From an uncultured Eubacteriales bacterium (GTDB lineage: Bacteria; Bacillota; Clostridia; Oscillospirales; Acutalibacteraceae), in the NCBI GenBank assembly GCA_934466515.1, contig CAKSLH010000002.1, forward strand, positions 124,001 to 188,000: DNA of 64,000 nt, written 5' to 3'. The notes below the pieces were generated by a model. The model was not told where the DNA came from. It made no database searches and saw nothing but the letters and a program-made list of their open reading frames with translations. Numbering within the stretch: position 1 is the first letter of the stretch; each line of letters begins with the position of its first letter. This document shows positions 15,866 to 24,439 of the stretch, one piece after another. The position numbers and the translations under genes are program-made.

Positions 15866-18502
15866 TTACTTGTTCCCCTGCTCCTTAATAGCCGCCTGTG
15901 CTGCTGCAAGACGGGCAATCGGAACACGGAACGGTGAGCAGGAAACATAATCAAGACCGATCTTGTGGCAGAACTCAACAGAGGACGGGTCGCCGCCGTG
16001 CTCTCCGCAGATACCGCAGTGGAGGTCTTTTCTTACGCCCTTACCGAGCTTAACAGCCATTTCCATAAGCTTGCCAACGCCTACCTGATCAAGCTTCGCA
16101 AACGGATCGTTTTCGAAAATCTTAGCGTCATAATAAGCGTCAAGGAACTTACCTGCGTCGTCACGGCTGAAGCCGTAAGTCATCTGGGTAAGATCGTTGG
16201 TACCGAAGCAGAAGAACTCAGCTTCCTTAGCAATTTCGTCTGCAGTGAGAGCTGCACGCGGAATTTCAATCATGGTACCCACTTCATACTTAAGGTCGAT
16301 TCCTGCAGCTGCGATTTCAGCGTCTGCAGTCTCAACTACGGTCTTCTTAACATATTTAAGCTCTTTTACATCGCCAACAAGCGGAATCATGATTTCAGGA
16401 ACGATGTTCCAGTCAGCATGAGCCTTTTTAACATTGATAGCTGCACGGATAACAGCAGTTGTCTGCATCTTCGCAATTTCCGGATAGGTAACTGCAAGGC
16501 GGCAGCCGCGGTGACCCATCATCGGGTTAGCCTCATGGAGAGAAGCGATGATAGCCTTGATATCTTCAACGCTCTTGCCCTGTGCGTCAGCAAGCTTCTT
16601 GATGTCAGCCCCTTCTGTAGGAACAAACTCATGAAGCGGAGGATCGAGGAAGCGGATAGTTACCGGCTTTCCTTCAAGAGCCTCATAAAGTTTCTCAAAG
16701 TCACCCTGCTGGAAGGGGATAATGTTTTCAAGAGCCTTTTCACGCTCTTCAACGGTTGAAGAACAAATCATCTGACGGAAGTAATCAATTCTGTTGCCCT
16801 CAAAGAACATGTGCTCTGTACGGCAAAGACCGATTCCCTCAGCGCCGAGCTCTGCAGCCTTCTTAGCGTCGCGCGGAGTGTCCGCATTTGTGCGAACGCC
16901 GAGCTTGCGGTACTTGTCCGCCCAGCCCATGATTCTTCCGAATTCGCCTGCGATAGAAGCGTCAACAGTCGGGATAATTCCGTCATAAATATTACCGGTA
17001 GAACCGTCAAGAGAAATGAAGTCGCCCTCATGATAGGTCTTGCCGGAGAGAGTAAACTGCTTGTTTTCTTCGTCCATATTGATAGCGGTGCAGCCTGAAA
17101 CGCAGCAGGTACCCATACCGCGTGCAACAACGGCAGCGTGTGAGGTCATACCGCCGCGAACGGTAAGAATACCCTGAGCGGCTTTCATGCCTTCGATATC
17201 CTCAGGTGAAGTTTCGAGACGGACGAGAACTACCTTTTCGCCCTTAGCGCCCCAGTTCTTAGCGTCTTCAGCGGTGAAAACGATTTTACCGCAAGCAGCG
17301 CCGGGGGAAGCGGGGAGAGCCTTTCCGATAGGAGTTGCAGCCTTTAACGCCTTAGCGTCAAACTGCGGATGAAGAAGAGTATCAAGGTTACGAGGATCTA
17401 TCATAAGAACAGCTTCCTCGTCAGTAATCATACCCTCGTCAACGAGATCGCAGGCAATCTTAAGAGCTGCCTGAGCGGTTCTCTTACCGTTACGGGTCTG
17501 GAGCATGAAGAGCTTTCCGTGCTCAACGGTGAACTCCATGTCCTGCATGTCGCGGTAATGATTTTCAAGACGCTGGCAAACATCCTTGAACTGCTTGAAT
17601 GCCTCGGGGAACTTTTCTTCCATCTCTGAGATGTGCATAGGAGTACGAACGCCTGCAACAACATCTTCGCCCTGAGCGTTTGTAAGGAACTCACCGAAGA
17701 GACCCTTAGCGCCTGTAGCAGGGTCACGGGTAAACGCAACGCCTGTTCCGCAATCGTCGCCCATGTTACCGAACGCCATCATCTGAACGTTAACAGCGGT
17801 ACCCCAAGAATACGGGATATCATTATCACGGCGGTAAACATTAGCACGGGGGTTGTCCCATGAGCGGAAAACAGCCTTTATAGCGCCCATTAACTGCTCC
17901 TTAGGATCAGTCGGGAATTCTGCGCCGATTTTTGATTTGTATTCAGCCTTAAACTGAGAAGCAAGCTCCTTAAGATCGTCAGCGGTAAGCTCAACGTCCT
18001 GAGTAACGCCTCTCTTTTCCTTCATAGCGTCAATAAGCTGCTCGAAGTACTTTTTGCCGACTTCCATAACAACATCGGAATACATCTGAATAAATCTTCT
18101 GTAGCAGTCCCAAGCCCAACGGGGGTTATTGGATTTTTCTGCGATTACATTGACAACTTCTTCGTTAAGTCCGAGGTTAAGAATAGTGTCCATCATGCCG
18201 GGCATTGAAGCACGGGCACCTGAACGAACCGAAACGAGGAGCGGATTTTCCTTATCGCCGAACTTCTTGCCGGTGATTTCCTCCATCTTCTCGATGTACT
18301 CCATGATCTGAGCCTGAATTTCATCATTGATCTTCTGGCCGTCCTCATAGTACTGAGTGCATGCTTCGGTTGAAATGGTGAAGCCCTGCGGAACGGGAAG
18401 ACCGAGACCGGTCATTTCTGCAAGGTTAGCACCCTTACCGCCGAGAAGCTCACGCATCTTTGCGTTGCCTTCGCTGAAAAGGTAAACATACTTGTGACTC
18501 AT
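15866..18502 (-). CDS. ppdK: Pyruvate, phosphate dikinase
   Basis: Interconverts pyruvate + ATP + phosphate and phosphoenolpyruvate + AMP + PPi in the cytosol, central to PPi-linked glycolysis in anaerobes. About 878 residues, normal for the family. Domains in order: N-terminal ATP-grasp (LLGGKGANLAEM, later SVRSGARASMPGMMDTILNL), the swivelling phospho-histidine domain (TVRGGMTSHAAVVARGMG) and the C-terminal PEP-utilising TIM barrel (GLCRTEHMFF, MGHRGCRL, CGICGEHGGDP). The start is ATG 18502: AGGAGG ends 12 bases upstream, and the in-frame TTG at 18514 directly abuts it, so TTG is rejected. All catalytic motifs are intact. Confidence 0.98.
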   Translation of the reverse strand: MSHKYVYLFSEGNAKMRELLGGKGANLAEMTGLGLPVPQGFTISTEACTQYYEDGQKINDEIQAQIMEYIEKMEEITGKKFGDKENPLLVSVRSGARASMPGMMDTILNLGLNEEVVNVIAEKSNNPRWAWDCYRRFIQMYSDVVMEVGKKYFEQLIDAMKEKRGVTQDVELTADDLKELASQFKAEYKSKIGAEFPTDPKEQLMGAIKAVFRSWDNPRANVYRRDNDIPYSWGTAVNVQMMAFGNMGDDCGTGVAFTRDPATGAKGLFGEFLTNAQGEDVVAGVRTPMHISEMEEKFPEAFKQFKDVCQRLENHYRDMQDMEFTVEHGKLFMLQTRNGKRTAQAALKIACDLVDEGMITDEEAVLMIDPRNLDTLLHPQFDAKALKAATPIGKALPASPGAACGKIVFTAEDAKNWGAKGEKVVLVRLETSPEDIEGMKAAQGILTVRGGMTSHAAVVARGMGTCCVSGCTAINMDEENKQFTLSGKTYHEGDFISLDGSTGNIYDGIIPTVDASIAGEFGRIMGWADKYRKLGVRTNADTPRDAKKAAELGAEGIGLCRTEHMFFEGNRIDYFRQMICSSTVEEREKALENIIPFQQGDFEKLYEALEGKPVTIRFLDPPLHEFVPTEGADIKKLADAQGKSVEDIKAIIASLHEANPMMGHRGCRLAVTYPEIAKMQTTAVIRAAINVKKAHADWNIVPEIMIPLVGDVKELKYVKKTVVETADAEIAAAGIDLKYEVGTMIEIPRAALTADEIAKEAEFFCFGTNDLTQMTYGFSRDDAGKFLDAYYDAKIFENDPFAKLDQVGVGKLMEMAVKLGKGVRKDLHCGICGEHGGDPSSVEFCHKIGLDYVSCSPFRVPIARLAAAQAAIKEQGNK

Positions 18503-18586
18503 GTTTTGAATCAACCTCCTAAAAAATTTGCGGATTTTTAATCCTGATTAACTGAAAAGAACCCAACTTTATTGAGTATCCAATTC

Positions 18587-18592
18587 ATTATA
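18587..18592 (-). promoter_or_regulatory. Probable -10 of ppdK
   Basis: TATAAT on the minus strand, 84 bases before the ppdK start; the -35 (TTTATT, 17 bases away) is weak. The leader between them has no clear hairpin. Confidence 0.45.
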
Positions 18593-18647
18593 ACAAAAAA
18601 ACCTTTAAAAATAAAGAGTTTTTTTAAAAAAATATGGGAATTTGAAT

Positions 18648-19229
18648 TTACTGCTTTTTGACCGCTTTTATAATTCTGAGCATTGCGGGAGCAAGAACCA
18701 TATTTATTACAAGCTCGATTAAGAAATTAACGCCGACAAGACCTGTTATCACATAGGTGACTGCATTGGTGCCGCCTGCCCAAGAATAAAGAATATCTTT
18801 AAAGAAAATGAACATCATCGCAACGAATATTCCCGTGTTTACTACGGGCGCGACAATCGCGGGAATTACAACCGAAATAAGTCCGCCTTTTTTCTTAAGC
18901 GCCTTTGCAGTAAGTCCGCAAATAAGTCCGCAAAGCGTACCTTTAAGCATGCAGGTTATAACGGTCATAACTGCGTTCGAATTCAAAAGAATGTTTCCTC
19001 CCATATCGGCGCCCGTTAAACAGCCGATAACGGTCATCAGACCGAATACCGCGCCAAGATACGCGCTGTAGGAAGGCTTATACAGACAAGCCGCAATTAT
19101 AATCGGAACAAGAACAAGCGAAAGATTGAAATTTCCGATTTTGATAAAGTAGCTCATTGCCTGCAGGACTGCGGTGACGGCGGTGAAGATACCTAAAACC
19201 GCAACCTTAAACGATTTTTTTTCTGACAT
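18648..19229 (-). CDS. ECF transporter S component, possibly for pantothenate
   Basis: Integral membrane protein of 193 residues with about six hydrophobic segments and the start KVAVLGIFTAVTAVLQAMSYF typical of ECF S components (substrate-binding subunit of energy-coupling factor vitamin importers). No ATPase or T component is adjacent, as usual for group II ECF systems that share a common module. It lies downstream of coaX in the same direction, which suggests pantothenate as the substrate (PanT-like); this is inference from context. Start ATG 19229 follows an AGGT-type ribosome site. Confidence 0.82.
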   Translation of the reverse strand: MSEKKSFKVAVLGIFTAVTAVLQAMSYFIKIGNFNLSLVLVPIIIAACLYKPSYSAYLGAVFGLMTVIGCLTGADMGGNILLNSNAVMTVITCMLKGTLCGLICGLTAKALKKKGGLISVVIPAIVAPVVNTGIFVAMMFIFFKDILYSWAGGTNAVTYVITGLVGVNFLIELVINMVLAPAMLRIIKAVKKQ

Positions 19230-19307
19230 ATTTTTTTACCTCCGATACTGTCCGCAAATACGGTACAGTTCTATATTCCGACACTGTCACTGTAACAGTG
19301 TTAACGG

Positions 19308-20072
19308 TTATTTATTGCGCTCGTAGATTTCCTTTAATCCCTCGAGCAGCAGATTTTCATTAAATATTATATCATTTTTGCAGTAGGATATTATCTGTTT
19401 TGAAAGTCCGCCTGTTGCGACAACGGTAGGCTTATCTCCGAGCTCCTCGGAAATCCTGTCAATCATTCCGTCAAGCATAGCTGCGGTTCCGAAAATAAGT
19501 CCCGAACGCATGCAGTCGGCGGTGTTTGAACCTATTACAGACTCAGGAGCGGTAAGAGAAATTGCAGGGAGCTGAGCGGTGTTTTCGCATAAAGCCTTCA
19601 GCGTGAGCCTTACGCCTGCCGCAATGGCTCCGCCTAAAAATTTTCCGTCTCGGTCTATAACGCTGAGCGTTGAAGCCGTTCCCATATCAATAACTATGCA
19701 AGGAAGCCTGTATTCGGCAATTGCGCCCACGGCTCCTGCCGCAAGGTCTGCGCCGAGCTGAGCGGGATTGTCAATTCTTATGTTAAGACCTGTTTTGACC
19801 CCGGGTCCTAATTCTAAAGGAACTACATCGCATAAAAGCGCAACAGCCGAGGCTATCGCGTTTCCTGTTTCGGGAACTACCGAAGATATAATGCAGTCCT
19901 CAACGGCTTTGCAGTCCGCTCCGTGAAGCATTAAAACATTTTTAATGTCCACCGCATACTGGTCCGAGGTTTTCTTCCTGTCTGTAGAAAGACGGGCGGT
20001 GCAGCTTAAAACATCGTCCTCAAATGTGCCGAGCGTAATATTGGTGTTTCCGATATCAATTGCAAGTAACAT
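19308..20072 (-). CDS. coaX: Type III pantothenate kinase
   Basis: Phosphorylates pantothenate with ATP, the first step of coenzyme A synthesis. The 254 residues carry the ASKHA phosphate-1 motif LLAIDIGNTNITLG at the N-terminus, GPGVKTGLNIRIDNPAQLG in the middle, and the phosphate-2 motif VIDMGTASTLSVID with GGAIAAGVRL. ATG 20072 has a modest AAGGTAAGAAA site upstream. It is followed by a likely pantothenate ECF component, making a small CoA-precursor cluster. Confidence 0.95.
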   Translation of the reverse strand: MLLAIDIGNTNITLGTFEDDVLSCTARLSTDRKKTSDQYAVDIKNVLMLHGADCKAVEDCIISSVVPETGNAIASAVALLCDVVPLELGPGVKTGLNIRIDNPAQLGADLAAGAVGAIAEYRLPCIVIDMGTASTLSVIDRDGKFLGGAIAAGVRLTLKALCENTAQLPAISLTAPESVIGSNTADCMRSGLIFGTAAMLDGMIDRISEELGDKPTVVATGGLSKQIISYCKNDIIFNENLLLEGLKEIYERNK

Positions 20073-20146
20073 AATTTCTTACCTTAACCTTTTTATTTCA
20101 AGTGTATTATATAATAATTCATAATCAAAATCAAGTAAAAAAACTG

Positions 20147-20175
20147 TTGACTAAAGGGATAAAAGCTGATATAAT
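20147..20175 (+). promoter_or_regulatory. Promoter of rpsF-ssb-rpsR
   Basis: TTGACT (20147-20152), 17-base spacer, TATAAT (20170-20175). It is followed by an 86-base leader to the rpsF start, where S6/S18 autoregulatory structures are known in other bacteria. Confidence 0.9.
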
Positions 20176-20261
20176 ACTATTTGCTAATGTGAAAAAATAT
20201 CATTTTAGCTTCCTTGCCATAAGAATTATGGCCAAAAGTCCAGAAGGAGGTGCAACGAATT

Positions 20262-20543
20262 ATGACTAACAAGTACGAGGCTGCAGTAGTATTTTCTGTA
20301 ACCGGTTCGGAAGAAGCCGTAGAAGCTTTAAAGACTAAGTTTAACGACCTTATCGCAAAGCACGGCACAGTCGAAAACGTTGATGATTGGGGAAAGCGCC
20401 GTCTTGCTTATCCTATCAACGATGAAAACGAAGGCTACTATGTATTCACTACATTTACTTCAGAGCCTGATTTTCCGGCAGAGCTTGAGCGTGTTGCCGG
20501 CATTACCGACGGCGTTCTTCGCGCAATGGTAATTAAAAAGTAA
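20262..20543 (+). CDS. rpsF: 30S ribosomal protein S6
   Basis: Small-subunit ribosomal protein of 93 residues that binds the central domain of 16S rRNA with S18. It starts MTNKYEAAVVF and contains NVDDWGKRRLAYPINDENEGYY, the family signature. ATG 20262 follows AGAAGGAGG; the in-frame GTG at 20250 overlaps that ribosome site and is rejected. First gene of the conserved rpsF-ssb-rpsR operon. Confidence 0.97.
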   Translation: MTNKYEAAVVFSVTGSEEAVEALKTKFNDLIAKHGTVENVDDWGKRRLAYPINDENEGYYVFTTFTSEPDFPAELERVAGITDGVLRAMVIKK

Positions 20544-20557
20544 CGGAGGAAAAAGAT

Positions 20558-20989
20558 ATGTTTAATTTTGTTGTTTTAACAGGCCGCCTCACTGCGGACC
20601 CTGAGCTTAAGACCACACCTAACGGTATTCCCGTGACTTCTTTTTCCATAGCCGTAAGTCGCCGTTACCGTTCAGGCGAAGAGCAGTTAACTGATTTCAT
20701 CAACATTGTTGCATGGCGTCAGAGCGCTGAGTTTATCACAAAATATTTCAAAAAGGGCAATATGATCGGTATTGAAGGCTCTATTCAGACCAGAAGATAT
20801 ACCGATAAGAACGGCAATAACAGAACAGCCTTTGAGGTTGTAGTTAATAATGCCCAGTTTGTCGAGTCTAAAAGGGACGGCGGATCCGCTCCCGTATCCG
20901 GCGAAGCTCCTGCGGCTTCTTATTCGAATGCCTCAGCCGATGATTTCACCGATATGAGTGATGACGGCGATACCGATCTTCCGTTTTAA
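20558..20989 (+). CDS. ssb: Single-stranded DNA-binding protein
   Basis: Binds and protects single-stranded DNA during replication and repair. The 143 residues form an N-terminal OB fold (MFNFVVLTGRLTADPELKTT, then FINIVAWRQSAEFI, KKGNMIGIEGSIQTR), a short flexible linker rich in S/A/P, and the acidic protein-interaction tip ending DTDLPF. The DxxxPF tip recruits partner proteins such as helicases. Ribosome site GGAGGAAAAAGAT precedes the ATG. It sits 14 bases after rpsF in the same operon. Confidence 0.98.
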   Translation: MFNFVVLTGRLTADPELKTTPNGIPVTSFSIAVSRRYRSGEEQLTDFINIVAWRQSAEFITKYFKKGNMIGIEGSIQTRRYTDKNGNNRTAFEVVVNNAQFVESKRDGGSAPVSGEAPAASYSNASADDFTDMSDDGDTDLPF

Positions 20990-21019
20990 GCTCTTATAAA
21001 TTTAAGGAGGAACTTTTCG

Positions 21020-21259
21020 ATGGAAAAGACAGATAGACCGTTTCAGAGAAAGCCCCGTAAAAAGGTTTGCCATTTCTGTGCCGATCGTGTTGAAGAAATC
21101 GATTATAAGGATGTAGCGCGTCTTCGCAAGTTTGTTTCAGAGCGTGCTAAGATTTTACCCCGCCGTGCAACCGGTACCTGCGCTAAGCATCAGCGCGAGC
21201 TTACCACCGCTATAAAGCGTGCGCGTCAGGTAGCTTTGCTTCCTTATTCAAACGATTGA
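21020..21259 (+). CDS. rpsR: 30S ribosomal protein S18
   Basis: Small-subunit ribosomal protein, 79 residues, partner of S6. It carries KKVCHFCADRVEEIDYKDV and the signature region LRKFVSERAKILPRRATGTC followed by KHQRELTTAIKRARQVALLPY. The Cys residues (CxxC plus C and H) are those of the zinc-binding-type S18. AGGAGG precedes the ATG. A strong terminator follows. Confidence 0.98.
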   Translation: MEKTDRPFQRKPRKKVCHFCADRVEEIDYKDVARLRKFVSERAKILPRRATGTCAKHQRELTTAIKRARQVALLPYSND

Positions 21260-21287
21260 TTTTAATATTTTTAATATTTAAAATTTT

Positions 21288-21319
21288 GAGCCGTGCTTTT
21301 GCACGGCTCATTTTTTTTT
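21288..21319 (+). terminator. Terminator after rpsR, convergent with malQ
   Basis: GAGCCGTGC, loop TTTT, GCACGGCTC, then A and nine T. The T-run overlaps the malQ stop codon on the other strand. Confidence 0.92.
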
Positions 21320-22781
21320 ACTTTCTATTTATCAGCCTTTTTATTTTATCCGAAACTGATTTCGATAAATATTCTTCTTTGGCTCTCCAATTCCAGTTTC
21401 CCGTAGACGTCCCGGGGGTATTTATTCTCGCTCCGGAATCGAGATTTAAATAGTCAGAAAGAGGAATTATAACCATTTTAATGTTAAGAGAATTAGCATA
21501 TTTTATAACTTGTTCCGAAACAGGAACTGACGAATTTATATCAATATACCTGCCTGCAAGCACCTTTTCCTTTGCGGAAAGCTTTGAAAACCAGCCTGCA
21601 ACGGTGTCGTTGTCATGCGTTCCCGTGTAGCAAACGCAGTTATAAGGAAAGCTTTTGGGAACTGATTTCGGATCGTTTATTTTCTCAAAGCAGAATTCCA
21701 AAACCTTCATTCCCGGGTATCCCGTATTTTTTAAAAGCCTTTGAACATCTTTGTCATCTTCTCCGCCTAAATCCTCGGCGATAATGGGCGGAAGCTTAAT
21801 GCTTTTATTTAAGGTTTTAAAAAAGTCTTCCGCAGGGCCACTTACCCATTTTCCGTTAAGCGCGGTTTCTTCTGTTGCTGAAATTTCATAATAGTTTGCA
21901 AAGGCTCTGAAATGGTCTATTCTAATAATATCATAGAGCTTTTTTTGATGCTCAATTCTGTTTTTCCACCATAAATACCCGTCCTTTTTCATAATCTCAA
22001 AATCATAAACGGGATTTCCCCAAAGCTGCCCTGTTTTCGAAAAAATATCGGGCGGAACACCTGCTATAAATGAAGGTGTTAAGTCTCTGTTAAGTTTAAA
22101 ATACTGCGGATTTTGCCAAAGCTCGGTACTGTTGTCCGAAATATAAAACGGTATATCTCCAATAAGCTTTATTCCCTTTTTCTCGGCATAGGCTCTCATT
22201 TTGAAAAACTGACGGTAGAAAAAATACTGCACTGTTTTATAAAAGCTTATTTTTTCCGAATTTATGGCTTTGAATTCGTTTAATCGGTCAAAAAGGCGGT
22301 ATTTAAGTCCGTCGTCAAAAAACTTAAGATGTCCGTATTCCTCTGTGGCGGTACAGAATACCGCATAATCCTCAAGCCAAAATTCATTTTCCTTTTGAAA
22401 TTTTATAAAATCTCTGTTTTCGCTGTCAAAGCTTTTAAATGCCTTAAAAAGATAATAATATTTCTTTTCCCTTACTTCGTCATAGTCGATATAGTCCTTG
22501 TTGTACTTGTAATCTATATCCGAAATGCTCAGCAGTCCGTCCTTTGCAAGCTCCTTTAAATCAATATATAAAGGCTCGCCAGCATAACAGCTTACGGAAT
22601 AATAAGGCGAATTGCCTTTGCCTAAGGGTACGAGCGGCAAAAGCTGCCAGCAGTCAACACCTGAATCAGATAAGAAATCAATAAATTTAAAGGAGGAGCT
22701 TACTAAATCGCCGATTCCGTGGTCTGACGGCAGACTTGCAAGAGGCATTAAAATACCTCTTTTTTTATCCCTTAAGCGCAC
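21318..22781 (-). CDS. malQ: 4-alpha-glucanotransferase (amylomaltase)
   Basis: Transfers maltooligosaccharide units between alpha-1,4-glucans (GH77), in the cytosol. About 487 residues. Family motifs: RGILMPLASLPSDHGIGDL near the N-terminus, DIPFYISDNSTELW, the nucleophile region IIRIDHFRAFANYYEI, the acid/base region PIIAEDLGG and CYTGTHDNDTVAGW. The N-terminal RGIL is part of the fold, so I chose GTG 22781 with GGGAG 9 bases upstream; this overlaps the upstream permease by 17 bases. A TTG at 22790 abuts that site. Co-location with a sugar ABC importer implies maltodextrin use. Confidence 0.93.
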   Translation of the reverse strand: MRLRDKKRGILMPLASLPSDHGIGDLVSSSFKFIDFLSDSGVDCWQLLPLVPLGKGNSPYYSVSCYAGEPLYIDLKELAKDGLLSISDIDYKYNKDYIDYDEVREKKYYYLFKAFKSFDSENRDFIKFQKENEFWLEDYAVFCTATEEYGHLKFFDDGLKYRLFDRLNEFKAINSEKISFYKTVQYFFYRQFFKMRAYAEKKGIKLIGDIPFYISDNSTELWQNPQYFKLNRDLTPSFIAGVPPDIFSKTGQLWGNPVYDFEIMKKDGYLWWKNRIEHQKKLYDIIRIDHFRAFANYYEISATEETALNGKWVSGPAEDFFKTLNKSIKLPPIIAEDLGGEDDKDVQRLLKNTGYPGMKVLEFCFEKINDPKSVPKSFPYNCVCYTGTHDNDTVAGWFSKLSAKEKVLAGRYIDINSSVPVSEQVIKYANSLNIKMVIIPLSDYLNLDSGARINTPGTSTGNWNWRAKEEYLSKSVSDKIKRLINRK

Positions 22782-23589
22782 CTGCCGCAACTCCCTTTAT
22801 AATATATTTCTGACAGAACAGATAAAAAATTATAACCGGCAGTACCGCAAGCACCAGCATTGCCATAAGCGCTCCCATGTCAATAGAACCGTATCCGCCT
22901 TTTAAATACTGAATTGCTATAGGAATGGTTTTGTAATCGCTTCCTATTACAAGCGCCGGAAGAAGATAATCGTTCCAGATCCACATTGTATTTAAAATTG
23001 CAACGGTGATAAGCGTCGGCTTCATCATCGGAAAAACAATTTTTAAAAATGTCTGAGGGGGAGTGCAGCCGTCAATTGTAGCCGCCTCTTCAATTCCGAA
23101 AGGAATGGATTTAACAAAACCGCTGAAAATGAATACCGCAAGACCCGCTCCGAAGCCGAGATAAATAAAAACTATGCCTATAGGATTGTCAAGCCTTAAA
23201 ATGTTTGCGGTTTTTGACATCGTAAACATTACCATCTGAAAGGGTACTATCATCGAAAAAACAAAAAGTGTGTAAAGAAACTTAGTGAATTTCGTTTTTT
23301 CTCTTACAATATACCATGCCGTCATCGAGGTAAAAAGCACGATTGCGAAGACCGAGAAAACGGTTATAAAAAGCGACATAAAAAACGCGGTGATAAAGCC
23401 TGTGTTCGTAAGCCCCGTAGTATAGTTTTCAAGGCCGACAAAGGTTGTTTTGTCAAAAAGCATAAAGGGCGTCTGGCTGATAGAAAATTTCGTCTTGAAG
23501 GAATTCATCAGAATTATAAAAACAGGGGCTATAAATATAATTGCGAGAATGCAAAGTAATATAAAAATTAAAATTCTGCCTTTTTTCAT
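22765..23589 (-). CDS. Carbohydrate ABC transporter permease (MalG-like)
   Basis: Inner-membrane permease of a CUT1-type sugar importer, 274 residues with six hydrophobic segments. It has the ATPase-coupling EAA loop EEAATIDGCTPPQTFLKIVF. The C-terminus QKYIIKGVAAGALKG is the usual end of MalG-like subunits. It follows the MalF-like gene by 2 bases and overlaps malQ. No ATPase gene is nearby, so it probably uses a shared MsmX-type ATPase encoded elsewhere. Confidence 0.93.
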   Translation of the reverse strand: MKKGRILIFILLCILAIIFIAPVFIILMNSFKTKFSISQTPFMLFDKTTFVGLENYTTGLTNTGFITAFFMSLFITVFSVFAIVLFTSMTAWYIVREKTKFTKFLYTLFVFSMIVPFQMVMFTMSKTANILRLDNPIGIVFIYLGFGAGLAVFIFSGFVKSIPFGIEEAATIDGCTPPQTFLKIVFPMMKPTLITVAILNTMWIWNDYLLPALVIGSDYKTIPIAIQYLKGGYGSIDMGALMAMLVLAVLPVIIFYLFCQKYIIKGVAAGALKG

Positions 23590-23591
23590 TA

Positions 23592-24437
23592 TCAGCTCTC
23601 AACCTCTTTGCTGCTCGTAAGCTTTAATTGCAAAAGCGCGATAATCGCAACGATAATAAAGAATATAACCGCTTTTGCCTGACCCGTTCCCTCAAACCCT
23701 GTTCTTCCGTAAAAGGTGTTGTAAATATCAAGCGCCGCAAGCTGTGTCTGCTTTGCGGGAGCGCCTGCGGTAAGAGCAAGGTTCTGATCGAAAAGCTTGA
23801 AGGAATTTGTTATGGTTAAAAACAGGCAAATTGTAACAGAAGGCATAACAGAGGGGATTATGATTGAAAAAAGCGTTCTGAATTTTCCCGCTCCGTCAAC
23901 CTTTGCCGCCTCTAAAATATCGTCGGGGACATTTTGAATTCCCGCGATATAAATTACCATCATATATCCTATCATCTGCCAGTTCATCATAATGATAAGA
24001 CCCGCTATTCCGAATTCCGCTTTGCTCGTTATTGCGTATCCGTATTTGTAAAGTACGCCGTTAATTATAACCTGCCAGATATAACCCAGCACGATACCGC
24101 CTATAAGATTAGGCATAAAGAATACCGTTCTGAAAAAATTCGTTCCTTTGATGCCTTTTGTTAACATAAGCGCTAACAGAAATGCGAATATATTTATTGT
24201 TATAACTGATATTATCGCAAAGCGTGTTGTAAGCAAAAGCGACTTAAAAAAGGTATCGTCGGGGCTGAAAATGTTCATATAATTTTTCAGCCCCACAAAG
24301 GTTGCGTCGGTTACGGTGCGGAAATCACAAAAGGAAAGATACAGTCCCATTAAAAAGGGAACTATAAAGGCTACTGTGAAAGCCGCAAGCGTCGGCAGTA
24401 CGAATAACGGCGACCAGCGTTTTAAACCGATCTGCAT
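23592..24437 (-). CDS. Carbohydrate ABC transporter permease (MalF-like)
   Basis: Partner permease, 281 residues, starting MQIGLKRWSPLFVLPTLAAF with six predicted membrane segments and the EAA loop ILEAAKVDGAGKFRTLFSII. It dimerises with the MalG-like subunit to form the channel. Spacing to the binding-protein gene is 2 bases, so the three genes are one operon. The length is that of short MalF-like proteins without the large periplasmic loop, as usual in Firmicutes. Confidence 0.93.
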   Translation of the reverse strand: MQIGLKRWSPLFVLPTLAAFTVAFIVPFLMGLYLSFCDFRTVTDATFVGLKNYMNIFSPDDTFFKSLLLTTRFAIISVITINIFAFLLALMLTKGIKGTNFFRTVFFMPNLIGGIVLGYIWQVIINGVLYKYGYAITSKAEFGIAGLIIMMNWQMIGYMMVIYIAGIQNVPDDILEAAKVDGAGKFRTLFSIIIPSVMPSVTICLFLTITNSFKLFDQNLALTAGAPAKQTQLAALDIYNTFYGRTGFEGTGQAKAVIFFIIVAIIALLQLKLTSSKEVES

Positions 24438-24439
24438 TT

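Noticed and set aside
15965..16759. Plus-strand open frame of 264 codons opposite ppdK
   Set aside because: Mirror of the highly conserved PEP-binding domain; no supporting start site.
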